Shown in pieces: positions 6,830 through 8,704 of a stretch of 8,704 bases of DNA (position 1 is its first letter; each line of letters opens with the position of its first letter). A program made the translations under genes and the position numbers. The notes below the pieces were generated by a model. It was not told the origin of the DNA and did not search any database. It worked only from the letters and a program-made list of their open reading frames with translations. Source of the stretch: DATLAN01 sp035527455 (GTDB taxonomy: Bacteria; Planctomycetota; Planctomycetia; Pirellulales; Thermoguttaceae); contig DATLAN010000115.1 in NCBI GenBank assembly GCA_035527455.1, forward strand, positions 1 to 8,704, read 5' to 3'.

Positions 6830-6928
6830 GATTGCAAATTGTCAATTGCAAATTGCAAATTGCAAATTGGGTTCTCGGTGCCATGCCCCAATTTGCAATT
6901 TGCAATTCTCAATTTGCAATTTGCAATC
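6830..6928. repeat. Inverted repeat of 7-bp units (AATTGCA family)
   Basis: The left arm (6830-6871) is six 7-bp units: GATTGCA, AATTGTC, three AATTGCA, AATTGGG. The right arm (6887-6928) is six units that, reverse-complemented, read GATTGCA, AATTGCA, AATTGAG, AATTGCA, AATTGCA, AATTGGG. The arms match at 38 of 42 positions across a 15-bp spacer (6872-6886), so the whole can fold into a long AT-rich cruciform or RNA hairpin. It lies 35 bp before the likely moxR start. The frame stays open through it, so automated calls may extend moxR into the repeat. Confidence 0.9.
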
Positions 6929-6963
6929 TTCCCTCGACGCCAGCGTCTAGAAAGCGGTCTCCA

Positions 6964-7980
6964 TTGGCCACCAAGCCTCGTAGTCTCGGCGACGTCCTGC
7001 AGGAGTTCAGCCAGCACCGGCGGCTGATGCAGGAGGAATTGCAGAAGGTCATCGTCGGCCAGGCGGACGTGATCGAACAGATCTTCGCCGCGGTTTTCAC
7101 CCGGGGACACTGCCTGCTGGTGGGCGTGCCCGGGCTGGCCAAGACGTTGATGGTCAGCACGCTGGCGAAGATCCTGGACATCCAGTTCAAGCGGATCCAG
7201 TTCACGCCCGACCTGATGCCCTCGGACATCACCGGCACGAACGTGCTGGAGGAAGACGAGAAGGGGCGGCGGAACTTCCGCTTCGTCCAGGGGCCGGTCT
7301 TCACCAACATCCTGCTGGCCGACGAGATCAACCGCACCCCGCCGAAGACCCAGGCGGCCCTGCTGCAGGCGATGCAGGAACGGGAAGTGAGCGTGGGGCA
7401 GGAGACCTATTCGCTGCCGGAGCCGTTCTTCACCATCGCCACGCAAAACCCGATCGAGCAGGAAGGGACCTATCCGCTGCCCGAGGCCCAGTTGGACCGG
7501 TTCATGTTCAATATCAAGGTCGACTACCCTTCGGCCGAGGAAGAGGAGCGGATCCTGGCCAGCACGACTCGCGGCGAGACGGTGGAGGTTCGCAAGGTGC
7601 TCTCAGGCAAGGCGATTCTCAACCTGCAGAACCTGGTGGGCAAGGTGGCGGTGAGCGAGTACATCGTGCAGTACGTGGCCCGCGTGGTCCGCGCCACCCG
7701 GCCGCGCGACCCCTCGGCCCCGCCGTTCGTCAAGGAACTGGTCGACTGGGGAGCCGGTCCGCGTGCCGGACAGTTCCTCATCCAAGGCGGCAAGGCCCTG
7801 GCGGCGATGGACGGGCGTTTCTCCGTGGCCATCGCAGACGTCCAAAAGATCGCCGAGCCGGTACTCCGCCACCGCATCAGCACGAATTTCCAGGCCCAGG
7901 CGGAAGGCATGACCAACGAAGACTTGATCGAACGGCTGATTCGGGAGACGCCGCCGCCGGTGATTCCGAAGTATGAATGA
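6964..7980 (+). CDS. moxR: MoxR-family AAA+ ATPase (AAA_3)
   Basis: MoxR proteins are cytoplasmic AAA+ ATPases thought to remodel or mature partner complexes, often with VWA-domain proteins. All core elements are visible, numbered from the TTG at 6964: Walker A variant GVPGLAKT (54-61), typical of the family; the conserved TPDLMPSDITGTNV string; Walker B LLADE with D120/E121 followed by INRTPPKTQAALLQAM; sensor-1 N162 in ATQNPIEQEGTYPLPEAQ; and arginine finger R179 in QLDRF. The 338-residue length is normal. ATGs at 6832 and 6883 lie in the heptamer repeat and would add repeat-coded peptide; the ATG at 7027 would trim the N-terminus. TTG 6964 (ATKPRSLGDVLQEF) fits best, though the SD is weak (AGAAAGCGG). 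The DUF58 and VWA genes that usually follow are absent. The stop codon lies inside a heptamer unit. Confidence 0.92.
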   Translation: MATKPRSLGDVLQEFSQHRRLMQEELQKVIVGQADVIEQIFAAVFTRGHCLLVGVPGLAKTLMVSTLAKILDIQFKRIQFTPDLMPSDITGTNVLEEDEKGRRNFRFVQGPVFTNILLADEINRTPPKTQAALLQAMQEREVSVGQETYSLPEPFFTIATQNPIEQEGTYPLPEAQLDRFMFNIKVDYPSAEEEERILASTTRGETVEVRKVLSGKAILNLQNLVGKVAVSEYIVQYVARVVRATRPRDPSAPPFVKELVDWGAGPRAGQFLIQGGKALAAMDGRFSVAIADVQKIAEPVLRHRISTNFQAQAEGMTNEDLIERLIRETPPPVIPKYE

Positions 7981-7990
7981 GGGGTGAGGG
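7977..7990 (-). repeat. Two inverted CCCTCAN heptamers overlapping the moxR stop
   Basis: The plus strand reads ATGAGGG GTGAGGG, the reverse complement of CCCTCAC CCCTCAT. These are the same 7-bp units as in the 8473-8598 array but in opposite orientation. The TGA of moxR (7978-7980) lies in the first unit. With the large array they bracket the four-helix-bundle gene as inverted boundaries. Two units alone could be chance. Confidence 0.5.
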
Positions 7991-8030
7991 GAGAGTCGTT
8001 GTCTGGTTGGAAACGAACGAGGGAGAAACG

Positions 8031-8052
8031 CCCCCGCACTGCGTTGCGGGGG
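8031..8052. other. GC-rich hairpin upstream of the four-helix-bundle gene
   Basis: A perfect 7-bp stem CCCCCGC (8031-8037) with GCGGGGG (8046-8052) closes an 8-nt loop. It ends 9 bp before the SD of the following gene and 50 bp after the moxR stop begins. It may lie in the leader of that gene or mark the moxR mRNA 3' end. With no T-tract it is not a standard intrinsic terminator. Confidence 0.5.
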
Positions 8053-8061
8053 GAAGGATGC

Positions 8062-8068
8062 GAGGAGA
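8062..8068 (+). promoter_or_regulatory. Ribosome binding site GAGGAGA fixing the four-helix-bundle start
   Basis: GAGGAGA ends 4 nt before the ATG at 8073 (the GAGG core ends 7 nt before it). It supports this start over an in-frame ATG at 7977 that overlaps the moxR stop and would add 32 non-family residues. Confidence 0.65.
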
Positions 8069-8072
8069 GACA

Positions 8073-8450
8073 ATGGGGCTGACTAGTTTTCGGGAACTGA
8101 AGGTTTGGCAAACGGGAATGGAACTGGTCAAACGCGTGTATGTGTTGACCAACGGATTCCCGAAACACGAAGTCTACGGGCTCTGCAGTCAACTCCAGCG
8201 TGCTGCCGTTTCGGTGCCAGCCAATATTGCCGAGGGACACGCTCGTAGTTCAACGAAGGATTTCCTTCGTCACCTTTCGATTGTTCGCGGTTCCCTCGCA
8301 GAATTGGAAACTTTGCTCCTGTTGGCCAAAGATCTGAAATACTGCGATTCGGGCGCCCTATCGGAACTTCTTTCGCTTTGTGATCAAGAAAGTCGAATGC
8401 TCAGCGGCCTCCGCCGCGGCCTCAAACAGAAACTCGACCGCACGAACTGA
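8073..8450 (+). CDS. Four-helix-bundle protein, S23 / 23S rRNA intervening-sequence (IVP) family
   Basis: The 125-residue protein shows the family signatures in order: SFRELKVWQ (5-13), LQRAAVSVPANIAEGHARSS (41-60), and FLRHLSIVRGSLAELETLLLL (64-84) with its regular helical pattern. Members form pentameric four-helix bundles. Some are encoded within 23S rRNA intervening sequences, many are free-standing with unknown function, and the Avd accessory protein of diversity-generating retroelements has the same fold. No rRNA and no reverse transcriptase is in the window. Base and codon use is less GC-rich than the neighbours (many A/T third positions), suggesting transfer. It sits where DUF58 would be expected after moxR, and is bracketed by CCCTCNN heptamers. 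The start is chosen from the SD and the family N-terminus. Confidence 0.9.
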   Translation: MGLTSFRELKVWQTGMELVKRVYVLTNGFPKHEVYGLCSQLQRAAVSVPANIAEGHARSSTKDFLRHLSIVRGSLAELETLLLLAKDLKYCDSGALSELLSLCDQESRMLSGLRRGLKQKLDRTN

Positions 8451-8472
8451 GGCTCACCATGACACATCTCGT

Positions 8473-8598
8473 CCCTCGCCCCTCACCCCTCGCCCCTCAC
8501 CCCTCACCCCTCGTCCCTCACCCCTCGTCCCTCGTCCCTCGCCCCTCGTCCCTCGCCCCTCGTCCCTCGCCCCTCGTCCCTCGCCCCTCGTCCCTCAC
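8473..8598. repeat. Exact 18 x 7-bp tandem array, CCCTC(GT/GC/AC)
   Basis: Eighteen contiguous 7-bp units (126 bp) start with an invariant CCCTC and end in GC, AC or GT. The order of endings is GC AC GC AC AC GT AC GT GT GC GT GC GT GC GT GC GT AC, so the distal half has become a 14-bp GT/GC alternation, suggesting expansion by duplication of pairs. The minus strand is runs of GGG or GGGG with 3-4-nt gaps, a G-quadruplex-type pattern. It fills the space between the convergent four-helix-bundle gene and the gene ending at 8601, two bases after the array. An open frame through it on the plus strand codes only Pro/Ser/Leu/Arg-type repeats and is not a gene. Confidence 0.97.
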
Positions 8599-8600
8599 GC

Positions 8601-8704
8601 CTAATTCATCTTCGCCACTTGGCGGAGGTTGAGGTAGTCGACCATGATGGCCATGGCCTCGTCGAGGTAATAGTCGCGTTCGATGGTCGGCTTGTCGGGA
8701 TTGG
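8601..8704 (-). CDS. C-terminal fragment of a minus-strand gene, possibly S41 peptidase
   Basis: Reading from the window edge, the minus strand gives 33 codons and a TAG stop (8601-8603); the rest lies outside. The fragment (NPDKPTIERDYYLDEA, then MAIMVDYLNLRQVAKMN) has a helical pattern and codon use like the neighbours. A short acidic run followed by a LDEAMAIMVDYL helix is reminiscent of the tail of C-terminal processing (S41) peptidases, where a similar D-x-x-L-x-x-A-x-x-x-L helix ends the protein. This is a weak resemblance, so treat the function as unknown. Confidence 0.6.
   Translation of the reverse strand, partial: NPDKPTIERDYYLDEAMAIMVDYLNLRQVAKMN

Larger units (their letters stand above)
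6621..6963. other. 343-bp divergent intergenic region
   Basis: No gene is credible here. In order it holds the SD and candidate promoter of the DUF4159 gene, a 31-nt uninterrupted purine run (6737-6767 on the plus strand), a small hairpin GTCAT/ATGAC (6805-6809 with 6816-6820), and the inverted heptamer repeat (6830-6928). I see no convincing -35/-10 pair for moxR. Confidence 0.7.

Noticed and set aside
8031..8052. Intrinsic terminator after moxR
   Set aside because: The stem is good but is followed by GGAAGGATG rather than a T-tract on the plus strand, and no T-tract is seen on the minus strand.
7524..8240. 238-codon minus-strand open frame over the moxR end and four-helix-bundle gene
   Set aside because: It spans two well-supported plus-strand genes and the hairpin region; the protein is Ser/Arg-rich without family character.
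8073..8450. Intervening sequence within a 23S rRNA gene
   Set aside because: The flanking DNA is moxR and another coding gene; no rRNA sequence is present.
8473..8598. CRISPR array
   Set aside because: Units are 7 bp and contiguous with no spacers, and no cas gene is present.
8073..8598. Diversity-generating retroelement with Avd-like protein
   Set aside because: The protein has the Avd fold family, but no reverse transcriptase or template/variable repeat pair is seen, and the array has no A-specific variation.

Overview
The window is high-GC, gene-dense bacterial DNA that most resembles a planctomycete (Pirellulales-type). The support is indirect: an exported prenyltransferase-like/DUF4159 protein divergent from a MoxR ATPase, an exported transglutaminase-like protein with a DNRLRE-type C-terminus, a four-helix-bundle S23/IVP gene, and many small palindromic and heptameric repeats. 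No rRNA, tRNA, CRISPR array or phage gene is visible.

Layout. A stand-alone receiver-domain response regulator (88-456, +) converges on dprA (462-1598, -) with a 5-bp gap. dprA appears to start leaderless from an extended -10 box. Next is a 108-bp paired-hairpin repeat (1624-1731). Then comes a 742-aa secreted transglutaminase-like protein (1741-3969, -), preceded by a well-formed sigma70-type promoter and a possible 17-codon upstream ORF whose stop overlaps its start codon as ATGA. A second copy of the paired-hairpin repeat (4077-4184) follows, then a small unrelated hairpin. A 798-aa exported protein with an alpha-toroid-like N-terminus and two DUF4159-like modules (4224-6620, -) has a strong SD and a candidate promoter. 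The 343-bp divergent intergenic region holds a 31-nt purine tract and a 99-bp inverted repeat made of AATTGCA heptamers. Then come moxR (6964-7980, +, probably a TTG start) and a low-GC four-helix-bundle (S23/IVP-like) gene (8073-8450, +). After these lie an exact 18 x 7-bp tandem array (8473-8598) and the last 33 codons of a minus-strand gene (8601-8704).

Working together. The DUF4159 protein and MoxR belong to a partnership commonly seen in planctomycetes, where DUF58 and VWA genes usually follow moxR. Those partners are absent here; the four-helix-bundle gene and its repeats occupy the place instead. dprA and the response regulator have no visible functional link to the rest.

The most interesting material is between the genes. 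The two 108-bp repeats share outer flanks in the same orientation, but their 30-bp centres are inverted relative to each other. Two different 7-bp repeat families sit on either side of moxR and around the S23/IVP gene. The transglutaminase gene may have a coupled leader peptide. All calls come from reading the sequence; no database search was possible.
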